Part shown: piece after piece, positions 22,997 to 35,766 of the stretch
Position numbering within the stretch: position 1 is the stretch's first letter
Layout: each line of letters starts with the position of its first letter
Assembly (NCBI GenBank): GCA_019426215.1
Contig: CM033394.1
Span: forward strand, 21,844,195-21,908,194
Direction: 5' to 3'
DNA length: 64,000 nt
Source of the DNA: Buddleja alternifolia
Lineage: Eukaryota; Streptophyta; Magnoliopsida; Lamiales; Scrophulariaceae
The notes under the pieces: model-generated
The model's database searches: none
Told to the model about the DNA's origin: nothing
The model's input: only the letters and a program-made list of their open reading frames with translations
Program-made: the position numbers and the translations under genes

Positions 22997-24865
22997 GGTG
23001 ATAGAGATAATAAGAAAATAATTGCATAAAAGTAAAAAGATTTATTAGTTATCTTGTAATTGTTGTTCCAAATTAATTTTGAGGGGTTTGAAAATAAATT
23101 TGTCTCCCACTACATTTTCTGAAAATCCACACTCCCACTGTGGAATTCGAAAGTCATCGTTGGAAGGCTTCGTAGTGGTAATTGAGTTCTTTAACTAGAT
23201 TAATAGGTTGCAACCTTTTGCTGGTATTTGGCCTAATTAATCCATTAAAGTGATGTCCAACATCAACCCATCAAATGTATGATTCAATGTGTTTGTCCAT
23301 TATTCATCAAATCTCAATCTATTATCGATAATATTGATTTATGAATAATTTAAGTTCAACCCACTGACTTTCTATCAGTCTAACAATTGAATTTCACCTT
23401 GCAACCTTTTGCTGGTATTTGGGGTGAAATTTGTTTTCGACCAATGGCATTTCATGCACTTAGGAAAAATATAAAGTATACTTCAATATATAACCCCCAT
23501 TGCTTAGGGACATTATTATATATTAAGTATCAATTTAATTTCTCCTAAGTTCAGTGGAGGATAGGATACCTAGTACCCTTTACTAACTTAATATATTAAA
23601 TGTGGGTGAATTTGAGTTATTAATTAGGTCCCATTTTGCACATTAATCCATTTTACATCATACATATAAACATGGATCAATAAATAAATATCAATCCTAG
23701 AAATCTAACAACACATGATTCATGGACTATTTTTCCTAGATTGAAACAAGCCAACGTTTCAATCATAAAATAAAAAGAAACTATACTAAAGCTTCCAAAG
23801 CTCCTTCTTGAATCTCCTTGGCTCGACTTGAATTTCTCCATTAGGCCTATTTCTATTTCTAACTATTACATTTTATTATAAGCCACCTATACAAAATTTA
23901 TCTAGAAAGAAAATAAAAAATAAGCTCAAAATGGCCTTTACAACCCATAAAAAGAAATACAAAATTAAAACGAGCCTAAGTCCATGAATCACGTCTCCCA
24001 TCACATAACATGTCAAACATGATATCACATAACATACGAAAAACATATATGTTGATTTCTAATTAAATTCCAAATTTAATTATCGTTATTTATACTCTCG
24101 AGGAAACTAAGTTTATTTTAATTCCAATTGAAAGTTCAATTTTCATGAACTATTATTAATCTTTTATCAAAATCCAATTTTAACAAAATATTAATATCTA
24201 AGCCCATAATAATTAATTTCAGAATGGAACTAATCTAATTTAATTCAAAGTCCAACTTTAATTAAAATTAGATTAATTGTAGATGAAATACTCTTTATTA
24301 AATAATTAATATTATTTATTTTGCATTAACATCTGATTTTAACCAAAATTAAATAATATATATATATATTTAATAAATGACCCGGGTTACCCATGGGTCA
24401 ACCCAGGTCGTAGACCGACCCGTGTGTTTTAAAAACACACGGGTGGGCTCACTGCGGAGCCCAACAGCGGGGCTGCACTGTGCAGCCCATTCGCACAGGC
24501 AGCCCAGTTGCTGTGCGAATGGGCTCGCTGTGCTGGGCTAGCGCACGGATGGGCCCAGCCTATCCGTGTGCCGCCCAGCTGTTCCGGTGGCTTTCGCCGC
24601 TGGTAATCCCACCGCTCCGGCAGTGGGTTTCACTGTCGGTGATGGGGATTTTGATCCCCATCTTTTCATGATTATTTCATCATATTAAAATTACATAAAA
24701 ACATGAATTTTATCAATTTCTAACGAACGAAAATAAACAAAAAACCTCAAGAATATAATTAACACGAAATCTACATATCTAATCATGCATAGATAAAAAC
24801 TGTAAAACATGCTTCTTCAACACATAATTACACGTAAATTACATACGCCGAACCCCATGGATTTG
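22997..24865 (-). other. 5' leader of element G, no gene
   Basis: Long AT-rich untranslated leader between primer site and gag. It contains a direct repeat GCAACCTTTTGCTGGTATTT near 23211 and 23402, and a GC-rich structured segment at 24377-24660 with a strong hairpin. The leader of I/E (55717-57421) has the same layout. Confidence 0.65.
24418..24444. other. 12 bp-stem hairpin in the G leader
   Basis: ACCCGTGTGTTT pairs perfectly with AAACACACGGGT across a 3-base centre. It is adjacent to ACCCATGGGT and CCCGGGT palindromes and is conserved in the I/E leader at 57136-57161. Confidence 0.8.
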
Positions 24866-24877
24866 TCTCTAATACCA
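24866..24877 (-). promoter_or_regulatory. Primer binding site of element G
   Basis: The minus strand reads TGGTATTAGAGA one base from the LTR end, a mutated form of the initiator tRNA-Met primer site TGGTATCAGAGC. Confidence 0.7.
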
Positions 24878-24878
24878 C

Positions 24879-26540
24879 TGTTGGGGAAAAATCACCAAAC
24901 GCAGCGGAAAATGGAATTTAAAATTTTTATGGTTTTTCCCCATTAGCCGGATCAATCCCGGGGTTGATTCAGACGTATGTATGAAAGGGTAAAACTAACA
25001 TTACCCGTTGTAGCGAAGTTGTTGATTATATCCACGAATTTGAATTCTTCAATCCTTCTTGATAAATCTCCGGCTGAATTAATCTTGATCCGAGGAGTCC
25101 AATTGTTCTGCCTCTAAATCGTCTCGCCGGAAAAACTTGATGGAAAATATCTCCTCCTTCTTGGTGTGTGAGACCGACGGCTAAAGGTGGAGAGAGAGAG
25201 AGGAATTTTTTCTTGTGGCTTAAGTCAAAGTGAACTCTTGACCTAGGTATTGACTAAAGTGATATATTTATATCACTTAAGTTAATAACTTGGGCTCAAT
25301 TTAGCCCATAATGGGCGCCTCTTGGCCACCCCATATAGGCTTTGGTGCACCAATTGGTGCTCCAATTTGACCTAGGTCCAATGCTCTATTTAATTAATTA
25401 ATTCAATCCAATTAATTAATCTAATTAAATAATACATGAGTTTAATTAATTTTATTTCTTCTTCAAGAAATAATATATTGATTAAACTATAAATGAATTA
25501 ACTTATTTCTTCAAATAATTAATTCCATTTATTTAATTTTAAGTGTCCAATACTTAAAATATTACCACATGAAATATTCTTATTTTCCAATTGATTTTTC
25601 CTTTTTAAGCGTGACTCTTTAGGTTCATCTATATTTGACAATGGGAGGATTTCATTGAATATGAGACTCGCCTAGCCAGTCAAGTGGTCCATATTTTAAC
25701 CCAAATAAGATGAAATGATTAGATCATTATTAAACTTTCCTTTGTAAATACCGTGTGAATATAAACTCTTCGTTTCTTTATCCCGATCAAGTGAGAGTCA
25801 TGGTTTTTAGTCAAACTCACTAACTTGATGCTCTGTTTTATTTATAACAAGCTCAGACCATTTAATGCTTTGGCCAAAGACTTTAAGATCTAGCTTACTT
25901 ACAAATGCATAGGATAATTCCTCGTTCACTTACGAGGGAACGAATCTCATCTTGGATATCAGTTAAGACAACTACTTTCCCATTAGGTTTCAGTTCGAGG
26001 TTGACCCCACCAAAGGGTGAAATAGGCCTAACTACTCTAATGACGAACCTAATGTCACAAGCATATCTTCAACTCGATTCCTCAAGTATAAAGTTCAGAC
26101 ACACCTATTACAATTAATCAATTCTGTCATTGACTGTCAAAGAGTGAAAACCCATGTGACAGAATCGATGTGAGTCATGTCTGAGTGCCACTATCTCCAT
26201 CAGTGCTCCTATGATATGAGTCCTTCACTACTTCCTAGTGATTGACGGGCACCTTTCTCGTCAAAGATTCATATCATACAAGTCTTCATGATTTCCAATG
26301 CCCAATTGGAAATCATTGACTTCCAGACTATTTTAGTACACAAGTATCAAACCCCTCTAGTGCCTTAGAGAGTTTACTCTTGTGTTCATGGACTTATAGT
26401 TGATTTACAATAAATAAATGCCAATTCGAAAGTAAACAACTAATTGCCTTTTGATTGATAGAAAGATAAACAACTACAAATTAATAATGTCCTTACATTT
26501 ACTAATCCTCTTGTCGCATTTGAGGACATTAACCCTAACA
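24879..26540 (-). repeat. 5' LTR of element G (1662 bp)
   Basis: On the plus strand it starts TGTTGGGGAAA and ends TTAACCCTAACA. Same family group as the I/E LTRs, but clearly diverged from them. Confidence 0.85.
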
Positions 26541-27754
26541 AATTTCCATATTCAAACTAAAGGGAAGAATAACTTACGATTTCTTCCAATTATGCGTCTT
26601 TTTGAAAATTCTTATCCGAGCAGCAAACACGTCACTGCCTCCAAAGCTTCACGCCAGAATCCAAAGCTAAATCCTCTCCCTTCTTCCCTTGGTGGGCATC
26701 AGCTATAGAGAGGGAGAGGTGGGAGGTTTTTGACAGAGTTTGTATTTCTTTCTTTTTTTTACTATAAAAAGAGTGGCTAGCGTTTTTAACTCTCTTCAAG
26801 TAGTATATATATTTACACTACACAAGAGTTATAAAACCCTTAGACACCAAGTACTTTGACCGTGCACCACCCTTCGGGCTGGTGCACCACTTGGTTCCGT
26901 TTTTAATTAAATTCAATTTATTTAATATATTTATCCAACAATTAATTAAATAAAAGAATCAATTGAAATTATAATTAATTCATCCAAGAAATTAATTAGC
27001 TTATTAATATTAATTAATTAATTAGATCATCAAATGATAAATTAACTATTTAATATTAACGATATCAAATACTGAAAACTCATTAAGTCTAAAACCTCCC
27101 TTTGCGATTCCTTTAAGCTCGACTCTTTAGATTAGTCTCAAAAGGCAATTGGGAGGAAACCAATGGATGTGGGTAACACCTAGACAGACACGTGGCTCAC
27201 ATCGTAACCCAATTGAGAATGAATGATAAGGATCATTCCAAATCTTTTCTATTGTGAATACCGTACGAGTATAAACCTTTTATTCTTATATCCCAGTCAA
27301 GTGAGAGTCACGGTACAGTCAAACTCACAGTACTTGACTATATGCTTAAGTACATAATGCGTCGAGGTCAATAAGATTACTCTTGTATCTAACACTAGTA
27401 AACTCCATTGCTTTGGCCAAAGACTTTTGACCCCACTCATTCATGACGACATAGGATAATTGCTCATTCACTTATGAGAGAATAAATTCCAATCTTGCAA
27501 ATCAGTTAAGACTGCTACTTGTCTATCAAGCTGCACTTCGAGGTTGACTCCACCAACTGGTGAATTGAGTCTAACTACTCTAATGATGAACTTGATATCA
27601 CAAGTACATCTTCAACGTAATTTCTCAAGTCTAAGGTTCACGCGTACCTATCACAATAAATCAGTTCTGTCATTGACTGCCATTGAATGAAAACCCATGT
27701 GACAGAACCGATGTGAGTCGTGTTCGAACATATCAGTCTTACTGAAATGTCTAT

Positions 27755-29472
27755 TGACACGCTAATACTTAACGTGCTATGATAGCAAGTGCACTAGTCA
27801 TGTGTAGTAATAAGTGTGGACGAAAAGTCCGGGTTGTCGAACCACGGAGACTTGAATTTTAGTTTAAGATTCGTAATGAAGGTAAAGACAATTAAAGTAA
27901 AGCAAGAGAAAAACAATTAAGTAAACGAAAGATCAAAGGAGGGAACAAGCTATGAATTAAACCTCACGAATTGGTTAAAAAGACTAAGGCACATGCTATG
28001 ACCAAATCCACTAGTCTATATATATGAGCTACTCTTCGAATTATTAGACTCCTATTGCTTTGGTGAAAACTCCTTAATTAATCATTACCCGATGTCTCAG
28101 CACATAACAATCCTATGATTGATTGACGGTTCTCTAAATATGTCTATCCGAGAATCTAATCAACAACCACGCATTAACGTTCTAGAGTTTTCCCGGATAA
28201 ATCCGGCTAACCGCACCCGGAAATCTTTACCTATTTCTAGGAGCAATTCCACATTAGTTTCGGATGATGTGTTGATTCATTTGAACCCTAACCTATCTTC
28301 TCTCGAATGACTAGATTAGGCACAATAGCAAGCATATGGAGATCAAGCATATGATTGTGATAAAAGCACAAAATCAACACACAAAGCAATTAGGAGAATT
28401 AATACGAAAATTAACTTCACATATATAGATTCATGAATTCGGCCTTCACATGGCCTTAGTTCTACAAGATTAGCTCATATTCAATAGCTCAAGAAGGTCT
28501 AAAACAATCATATACATAGTTATTAACATAAACATGTAAATGAAATGCAAAAGAAACTCCCTAAGTCTTGAATGATGATGAATCCTTGCTTGTAGCTTCA
28601 ATCTCTAGCTCAATCCCCCTTCTTTGCAATCTTCAAAATGATAAAGAATGGTGATGAATGATGATGGGTGAAGAGTAATGGCCAGCTGCCTCCCCCTCCA
28701 AAGTGTGATCGGTCAAGAGTGAAGAAAATGGCTTAAGAAGACAAGAAATGATGGGCTCCCTAGTGTGTGTCTCCCTAGTGTGTCCTCCACTACTCTAAAG
28801 TGTGTAGTATAAAATTCCATAAAGTAGATCTACCAAGAAACACACTTATGACATCCCCTCAACACATGTGATGACCTCTTGGCTTTAAATATTCCATTCC
28901 ACCATCAAATGATGAACTTTTGGCTGAAAGGAATCAAAACTCGGGTGTGGTCACGCCTAGGCGCGGGCATGACAGCGCTCGGGCGCCGCTGACAGAATGC
29001 TGAAATTAAATGCAATGTGTCCTGCGCAGCAATCGTATTTCATTCATCACTCTCTCCACGAAACTCCGATTTGGATGATTCAAGTCCTCATTTGAAGCTA
29101 ACACATAGTTCTACAACATTGTAGAAGGGAATTTCATCCAATTCGGTCTCTAAACATACAGAAATAGCGCTCAACCGTGGAAACTAATGCAGATACGGCG
29201 CCCAGGCGTGGACAGGACGGCGCCTAGGCGTGGACAGCAGAATGTTGACGTTATTTGCATCTTGTCCGGCGCCTGGGCGTGGACGACAGAAGCAAATTGG
29301 CCTGAACTTGTTTTATACGTCGTTTTTCGCCTCGTTTCTTCGTATGCTCAAATTTATCACCTGTAATCACTTAACACCCCGCTTAAACGCAAATGTGGCA
29401 TGATTTTGTCAATAAATGAATCCATAGCATAAGTCCCATGGGCTTAAAAACACGTAAAAATGCCTCTTATCA
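27755..29472 (-). mobile_element. Athila-like solo LTR (C family, 1718 bp), TSD TCTAT
   Basis: It starts TGACACGCTAATACTTAACG and ends GCCTCTTATCA on the plus strand, the reverse complement of the C LTR ends. TCTAT is present at 27750-27754 and 29473-29477. It carries GGCGCC-type words and longer internal sequence than the C 3' LTR. Confidence 0.9.
28951..29282. repeat. CCACGCCTAGGCGCCG-type words in the solo LTR
   Basis: One pair begins at 28951 and 28973 (step 22). A second set in the opposite orientation begins at 29196, 29218 (step 22) and 29267, with a degenerate unit at about 29165. Confidence 0.75.
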
Positions 29473-29812
29473 TCTATGATACAAGCTCCCACTATCACAT
29501 AGTGTTCAACTGACACTTTCAAGTTAAAGCCTACGTCATACAAGTCCTATCTAGTTTTGATGTCCAATCAGAACTTTCTTTGACATGTGAACTAGTTTAG
29601 ACAATAAGTACTGAACTCTTCTAACGCCCTTCTCACTAACCCATAGGGAGTAGAAGGTTCACCTTAATGTCACGGACTTAGAGTTGTTTATTTATCGTAC
29701 AAATGCCAATAAGAAAACAATGCATATGCCTTATATATAAATAAAGTTTAATTACAATAAATATGCCCTATACGTTCTATCCTCTCTGGCATCTGAGGGC
29801 ATAACACTAACA

Positions 29813-31758
29813 TAAGGAAAATTTGAATCAACTATTGATGTCTATACAAATTTCTTCTTTATTTTTCTCGCTCCCAACATGCGATCTGCTGCATTTTTCT
29901 ACCATGTAAATTGTGAAGTACTATAAAGACCATAATGAAGAACACTTGGAACCTTTGACTCTGCTTTCCACTATCACTCCATTTATCATCTTCAATTTTC
30001 AAATAACAGATTCTCATATCAATATTATAGCCAAAATCATTCGTCTCTAAATTTTGTAAGCAAGTAGGCACGTGTACATATATTACGATTCTAATTGTTT
30101 TGAATAATGAAATAGTATTTCATATGAGAAACACATTGACTACTGTAACATTAATTTTGAATAGAAAGCTCTAAGGAAAAAGTTTGCAATGTGAATTTCA
30201 AAATGTACACAATGCATTTAGCAACTTCACCACATCAGATACATATGAAGGAATAAAACATGGTAGAGAAATACTAAATTATTTCTTGGTTGTGGAAAGA
30301 AAGTAAATTACTTCTTTAGTTTACAAACGTGATTGAGTTCGCGGTTTAAAAACTCTAATATGACAGAGCCAAAATAAAGATGGAATTAGTATACTATGTA
30401 ACTTGTAATAAAAACCTGGAAATAAATAAACAACGAAAACAAACAATAATCAGCAAAGAAACTAATTTTATCATGGGCCAGTAACTTGCTCTGTTGCTTA
30501 GCAACTGCTAATCTCTAATAGAAATTTTTAATCATACTTCGCGGGTTTGTGTAGAACATGAAATAACATTTCGGTAACTCTTTGAAGGAAAGCTCTATAA
30601 GAGATCGAATCAAGGATTTAATAAAATAGGTTACAATGAAACTATTTGTTGTTTACAATATTAAATGCACCAATCACCACTATTGGTTTTCAAAGCTCAT
30701 CACCAAGAATATCTGTTCAATCAAATAGGTTGGGGGTGAAGGATTGCACAAGCAGGGAACTAACCGAACGCATGCATTGTTAGAAAGGGCACTGGTGTTA
30801 GTGAACATTTTATGCATATATTTAATATATTTCTTTTCTTCTTTTATTGCTATTTGAGTTTAAATGATAGATATTTATTATGATTTTAATTTTGATAGGT
30901 GAAATTTCAAAGAAGAAGAAAAAGGAAGAAAAAGATGGAGAAAAAGAAGAAGAGGCGTTTAAGAGTGTGATGAGGAAGAGAATAATCCTAAGTTTTAGGA
31001 GTCTTTCCTATTTTTTTTACGAGTCTTATTAGTGTTTTATCTTCGTAAGGAATTAATTTCCTTATTCTATTAGAATTAGAGTTTTATTTTGTGAGGAGTC
31101 CTTTTTGGCTAGGCTTATTTTATTATATATAGCTGGAATATTTATTTTTTCTCCTAGACATTATCACACTACACGTTTTTTACCCTCTTGGAGGAAGAAG
31201 AATTCCTGCGTTTTTTTTTCTTTCAAGATGTATTGCTAAAGATTTTATTTTTAGCCAAGGATTATTGAAGTTTTGATTCTACAAAAGTTGTGAGATCTAA
31301 TTTATGTTTATTTCCTTCTTTGTTCTTGAGTATTTATATATTTTCTGTGTTTGTTGAAATTATTATTTTGATTAATTGAATAATAAGGGCCCGTTATTTG
31401 ATTTTCAGAATAGTATATAGCCATTTAGAATCCCAAATCCGTAATTATTTGGTCAATTCTAATATTTGTGGCAGTTAATAATGTTAGACAGATTTTCGAT
31501 TGTTGTTATGGGAATATGTGATTAATCTAAATGAACCGAGCTTGCGAGTTTGTTGGTTAGAATTGGTGTTTCTCTATTTCTTAATGCTATTGTTAAATTA
31601 AATCCTAAGAGCTTATTTAGGGTTGTTTAATCAATAAGAGAATTAATCAAAGAGCTTGTTTGGGTTATCGATAAATTAAGGAGAAACTAGGTTGTTAGAA
31701 CTTATTAATAACTATAGCCAATTTATTCATAAACATTGAAGTATCTTTGCATCAAGGA
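29813..31758. other. Unassigned AT-rich region
   Basis: About 1.9 kb with no supported gene. It includes an A/G-only tract (30909-30951) and a TATA-like stretch (about 31120) followed by a pyrimidine-rich leader-like part. These could be remnants of an old LTR, but I could not find paired ends. It is the left flank of SIRE-like element D'. Confidence 0.4.
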
Positions 31759-32920
31759 TGTTAGGAAATTTTATGTTAGATGTTTTGATGATGACAAGAT
31801 AGGATTTATGTTAGACCCCAAAAGATTGTAAGTTTGTTTGAAAGTTTGTTATTTTATTAGGCTTCTAATTTTTATCTTTGTAGATTTTAGACTAAGTATT
31901 AGATACCGAGTCGCTAATAGAATTCTAGGTGCGTCTATTAGAGATGAAGTTGAAGATCAGCATCTGAAGTCAAGTGAAGATGAAAATTTGTTCTTAGCGT
32001 CTGTTAAACGCTAAAGGACTGTTTCAGGATTTCGAATCAAGTGCTCAAGTTACTGAAGCGATTAATAGATCAGATTCACCTGAAATAAATTCTCAAGTCA
32101 TGGAGGACTTAAATGCAATCATCAACGGACATTTATTTCCAACGGGAAATAAATTCAAACGCATTAAATGCCTGATAAGTGCATTAAATGTGATAAGCTA
32201 TTATGACTTGTGGACAAGCCACCTTTTTGACCAGACTATCAGATTTCAGAGTTCAAAGTCTGCTCTTTTCCAATCGGAACCAGCAGAAATTTAGGAATGT
32301 CAGAAAAGGGACTGTTAATGCGCTGCGTGAGAGACACGAGTCTGCATGTGTCCAACAGACAAATCACAAGAAATCTCTATAAATAGTACCCTCTAGCAAA
32401 CCCTAATTAGATATGTACATACACAAGAGAAAGGTCCAAACTTTGCTGAAATTATTTGAGAGAAAAGCTTACAAACTCCATAGCCAAAATCCTTTCAAGC
32501 TTTTCATACACATTCCAAAGACAGTCAAAGATATCTCAAACATCTTCATAGAAGAACCCCAAAACTCCTATTGAGATATCTCTAGTTGTTTGAACTTCCC
32601 AACATCAAACAAACCCGTGACAAAACCCTCAACATCTTTCATCTGTGTGAGAAAGTTTGTTGATTCACATGCAGTATTTTTGTGTCAAAGAAGCTTGTTG
32701 AAGAAGGTCTTCATTGGAGCTAAAGCCTGTGTGATCAAGGAGCTCAAGATCGTCTTCCCTTTCCTCTCTCTTGTAGAAGTCTCTGTGTGACTCTTCGAAA
32801 ATCATCTTAGTGGAATTCCTCCAAGTGCAAAGAAGAAGAAGGACGTAGCTGGGATTACATCACCCAGTGAACCTCACAATATCTTGTGTCATTTACTGCT
32901 TTATTGCTTTACTTTACATT
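31759..32920 (+). repeat. SIRE-like element D' 5' LTR, first part
   Basis: Starts TGTTAGGAAATTTTATG and aligns by eye with the D LTR (44944) and the reverse complement of the F LTR (61216). It ends at ACATT (32916-32920), where copia element I/E inserted. The LTR resumes at 59050. Confidence 0.85.
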
Positions 32921-34127
32921 TGTTGGGGGAAATTAACCAAACGCAGTGAAAAACGAAATTTAATTTTTTTATGGATTTTCCCATAATAGGATCAATCCCG
33001 GGGTTTAAACAAACGTATGTATGATAGGGTAATATAAATTTTATCCATTGTAGCGAAGTGGTTGACAATTCCTACGAATTTGAATTCTTCAATTCTTCGC
33101 GAAATATCTCCGGCTGAAATTATGTTGATCCTAGCAGTCCAATTATTCTGCCTCCAAATCGTCTCGCCGAAAAATTCTTGATGAAAATTTCTTCCTCCTT
33201 AGCTTGAAGGCCGACGACTAGTATGAGTGAGGGAGAGGAATTCTTTTTCTTGTGGTGTTGTGTAATACAACTTATGACCTAGGCTTATAACTAATGTGAT
33301 ATTTATATCACTTAAGTTATTACCTTGGACTAAAACAAAGCCCATAATCTCGCCTAGTAGCCGCCCCCTTAGGGCCTTGGTGTGCTACTTGGTGTATTAT
33401 TTTAAGCTTTGTTTAATCTAGTATTTAATTAATTAACTTAATCCAATTAGTTAATTCAATTAAACAATAAATAACTCATTTAATTAATTTTATTTCTTCA
33501 AGAAATATTACATTAATTAAATCATAAATAAATTAACTTATTTTCTTGAATAATTATTTCTATTTATTTAATTTTAAGTATCCAATACTTAAAATATTAC
33601 CACAGAAAATATTCCACTCTTCATCAATTTTTCCTTTTTAAGCGTGACTCTTTAGGTTCATCTATTTTTGTCAATGGGAGGATCCCATTGAATATGGGTC
33701 CCACCTAGCCAGTCAAGTGGTCCATATTTAACCCAAATAAGATGAAATGATTAGATCATTTATACCTTTCCATTTGCAAATACCGTGTGAATACAAACTC
33801 TTCGTTTCCTTATCCCGGTTAAGTGAGAGTCATGGTTTTGGTCAAACTCACTAACTTAACACTATGCTATATTTATAATAAGTTCAGATCAATGAATGCT
33901 TTGGCCAAAGACTTTGAGATCTAACTTACTTATAAATGCATAGGATAATTCCTCGTTCACTTACGAGGAAACGAATCCTTTCTTGGATATCTGTTAAGAA
34001 TACTACTTGCCCATTAGGTTGCAGTTCGAGGTTCACCCCACCAACGGGTGAATTGGACCAAATTACTCTAATGACGAACCTAACGTCACAACTATATCTT
34101 CAACTCGATTCCTCAAGTCTAAAGTTC
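32921..34127 (-). repeat. I/E 3' LTR, first part
   Basis: Begins TGTTGGGGGAAATTAACC on the plus strand and is closely similar to 57435 onward. Interrupted at AGTTC by element B. Confidence 0.85.
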
Positions 34128-35753
34128 TGACACGAAAAATCCTTACGTGTATTAAACAGCAAGTGGACTGGTCGTGTGTAGTAATAAAGTGGACTTTAAG
34201 TCCGAGGTATCGATCCCACAGAGACAAGATTATTTAAAGCTAGGAATTTAAAAATAATTAAAATTGAATTAAAAGATTGTGATTAATTTACAATAAAAAT
34301 GTGAAAACGAGACTTAGCAAATAGATTTAGATTCTTATGAGATAAAACAACTAAGGCACATGCTTCAACCAAATTTACTTGTTAATATAAATATGAACTA
34401 TTCTTCGTATTATTAGACTACTATTGCTTTGGTGAAAATTCCTTAATTAATTACTACCCGATGTCTCGGCTGTAATAATCCTATGATAAATTGACAGTTC
34501 TCTAAATATGTCTATCAGAGAATTTAATCAATAATGATGCATTCAAGTTCTAGAATTTCCCCGAATAAATTCGGCTAACTGCACCCGGGAATCTCTACCT
34601 ATCTCTAGGGGCAATTCCCTATTTTTTACGGATGATGTGATGATTTCTTTGAACCCTAACTTATATTCTTTCAAACTATTAAGTTAGGCAATATGACAAA
34701 CATATGGCGATCAAACATATGCAAGTAATTATGCACAAAATCAAAACACAAAGCAATTGTAGAATTAATACGAAGAATAATATCATATATATATACTCAT
34801 AACTTTGGCCTTCACATGGCCCTAGTTAAGGGAAAATTAGTTCATAATTGAAATTGGGAAAACAATAAAAACATAGAATTACTCATAGATAAAGATGAAT
34901 ATCAAACTAAGAAACCCCCTATTTTGGATTGATGATCGATTCTTGATTGGAAGCTTGAATCCCTCCTTTTCCTCTTCTTAGCTCTTCAAGTATGATGATA
35001 GGATGACTCAAAAACAAGAGAATGCTCCCCCAAACCCTTGAATTTTCGTCCTCACACTCTCAAAGGATGATTTTTTGATGCTCTCAAGTGAGCTCCCCAC
35101 TCCCCTTTAAATACCCAAAAATCCACCTACCAAGAATTTTAGCTACCCTTCTCTTTCTTTCCTCCTACCAAGAATTTCTACCTACCAAGAATTTGCACCT
35201 ACCATTCTCTTGTTTTCTACCTACCAAGAATTTCCACCTACCAAGAATTTGCACCTATCATTCTCTTTTTTTCCACCTAACAAGAACATGAGCTGCCACT
35301 TTCGTGTTTTCTAGCGCAGGGATAGTGTTTTATTCATAAACGTCTCCACAGATCTCCGAATTGGATGATTCAAGTACTCATGTAAAGATAAGACATAGAT
35401 CTAAAACTTTGTAGAAGGACACTTCATCCAATTCTGTCTCTAAAAATATCAAAATGGCGTTCCAACGTGGAGGTTGTTTCTGATTTGGCGCCCAGGTGTA
35501 CAGAAATGGTACTAAAACATGATTTTGGCTAACTTCAGCTTATTTCTTGCTTGTTTGGTCGTGGAGGTGTGAAACATCTTGGCGTAAACTTGTTTTATAC
35601 ATAATTTTTCCACCCTTTCTTCAATTGTATCCACTTAAGGCCTGAAATCACTTAATGCACGAATTAAACGCACAAGTGACAAAATCAAGTGATAAATGAA
35701 CCTAAAACATAAACGCAAAGGGGCTTAAAAACACGTAAAAATGACTCCTATCA
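34128..35753 (-). repeat. 3' LTR of element B (1626 bp)
   Basis: TGACACGAAAAATCC ... GACTCCTATCA on the plus strand. It contains the CTACCAAGAATTT repeat cluster and one GGCGCCCAGG word (near 35490) at the place where the C-family LTRs have word arrays. Confidence 0.92.
35123..35290. repeat. CTACCAAGAATTT tandem-like repeats in the B 3' LTR
   Basis: The word CTACCAAGAATTT recurs about six times, alternating with TTTGCACC and TTCTACC spacers. The matching cluster in the 5' LTR is at 43287-43454. The small ORF across it is a by-product of the repeat. Confidence 0.8.
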
Positions 35754-35766
35754 ACTCCCCCAAACT
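35754..35766 (-). promoter_or_regulatory. Polypurine tract of element B
   Basis: The minus strand reads AAGTTTGGGGGAGT immediately before the LTR-initial TGATAGG, the position of the plus-strand primer. Confidence 0.85.

Larger units (their letters stand above)
20907..26540 (-). mobile_element. Ty1/copia element G, truncated at integrase by element A
   Basis: Minus-strand order is 5' LTR (26540-24879), primer site, a 1.9 kb leader, gag, protease and integrase. It stops at 20907, where the element A LTR begins. RT, RNase H and 3' LTR are absent. It is the same family group as I/E (gag, integrase and leader all align by eye). Confidence 0.85.
26541..29812 (-). repeat. Copia LTR H, split by a gypsy solo LTR and cut at the G boundary
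   Basis: 26541-27754 and 29478-29812 together form about 1.55 kb of a minus-oriented copia LTR ending ACACTAACA on the plus strand. The split is exactly at the TCTAT target-site duplication. The left end lies directly against the G LTR, so the terminal bases are missing or G inserted there. No internal region adjoins it. Confidence 0.7.

Noticed and set aside
24480..24671. 63 aa ORF in a GC-rich patch
   Set aside because: It is part of the structured untranslated leader of element G, with no match in the I/E leader frame.
25905..26117. ORF starting MHRIIPRSL, repeated at 33936 and 58427
   Set aside because: It recurs because it lies in the same place of three homologous copia LTRs. No start context or domain; not a gene.
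29859..30071. 70 aa minus-strand ORF
   Set aside because: Isolated, no recognisable domain, AT-rich surroundings, no neighbours suggesting exons.
35088..35291. 67 aa ORF, also present at 43252-43455
   Set aside because: Created by the CTACCAAGAATTT repeats inside both B LTRs, so the duplication is just the LTR pair.
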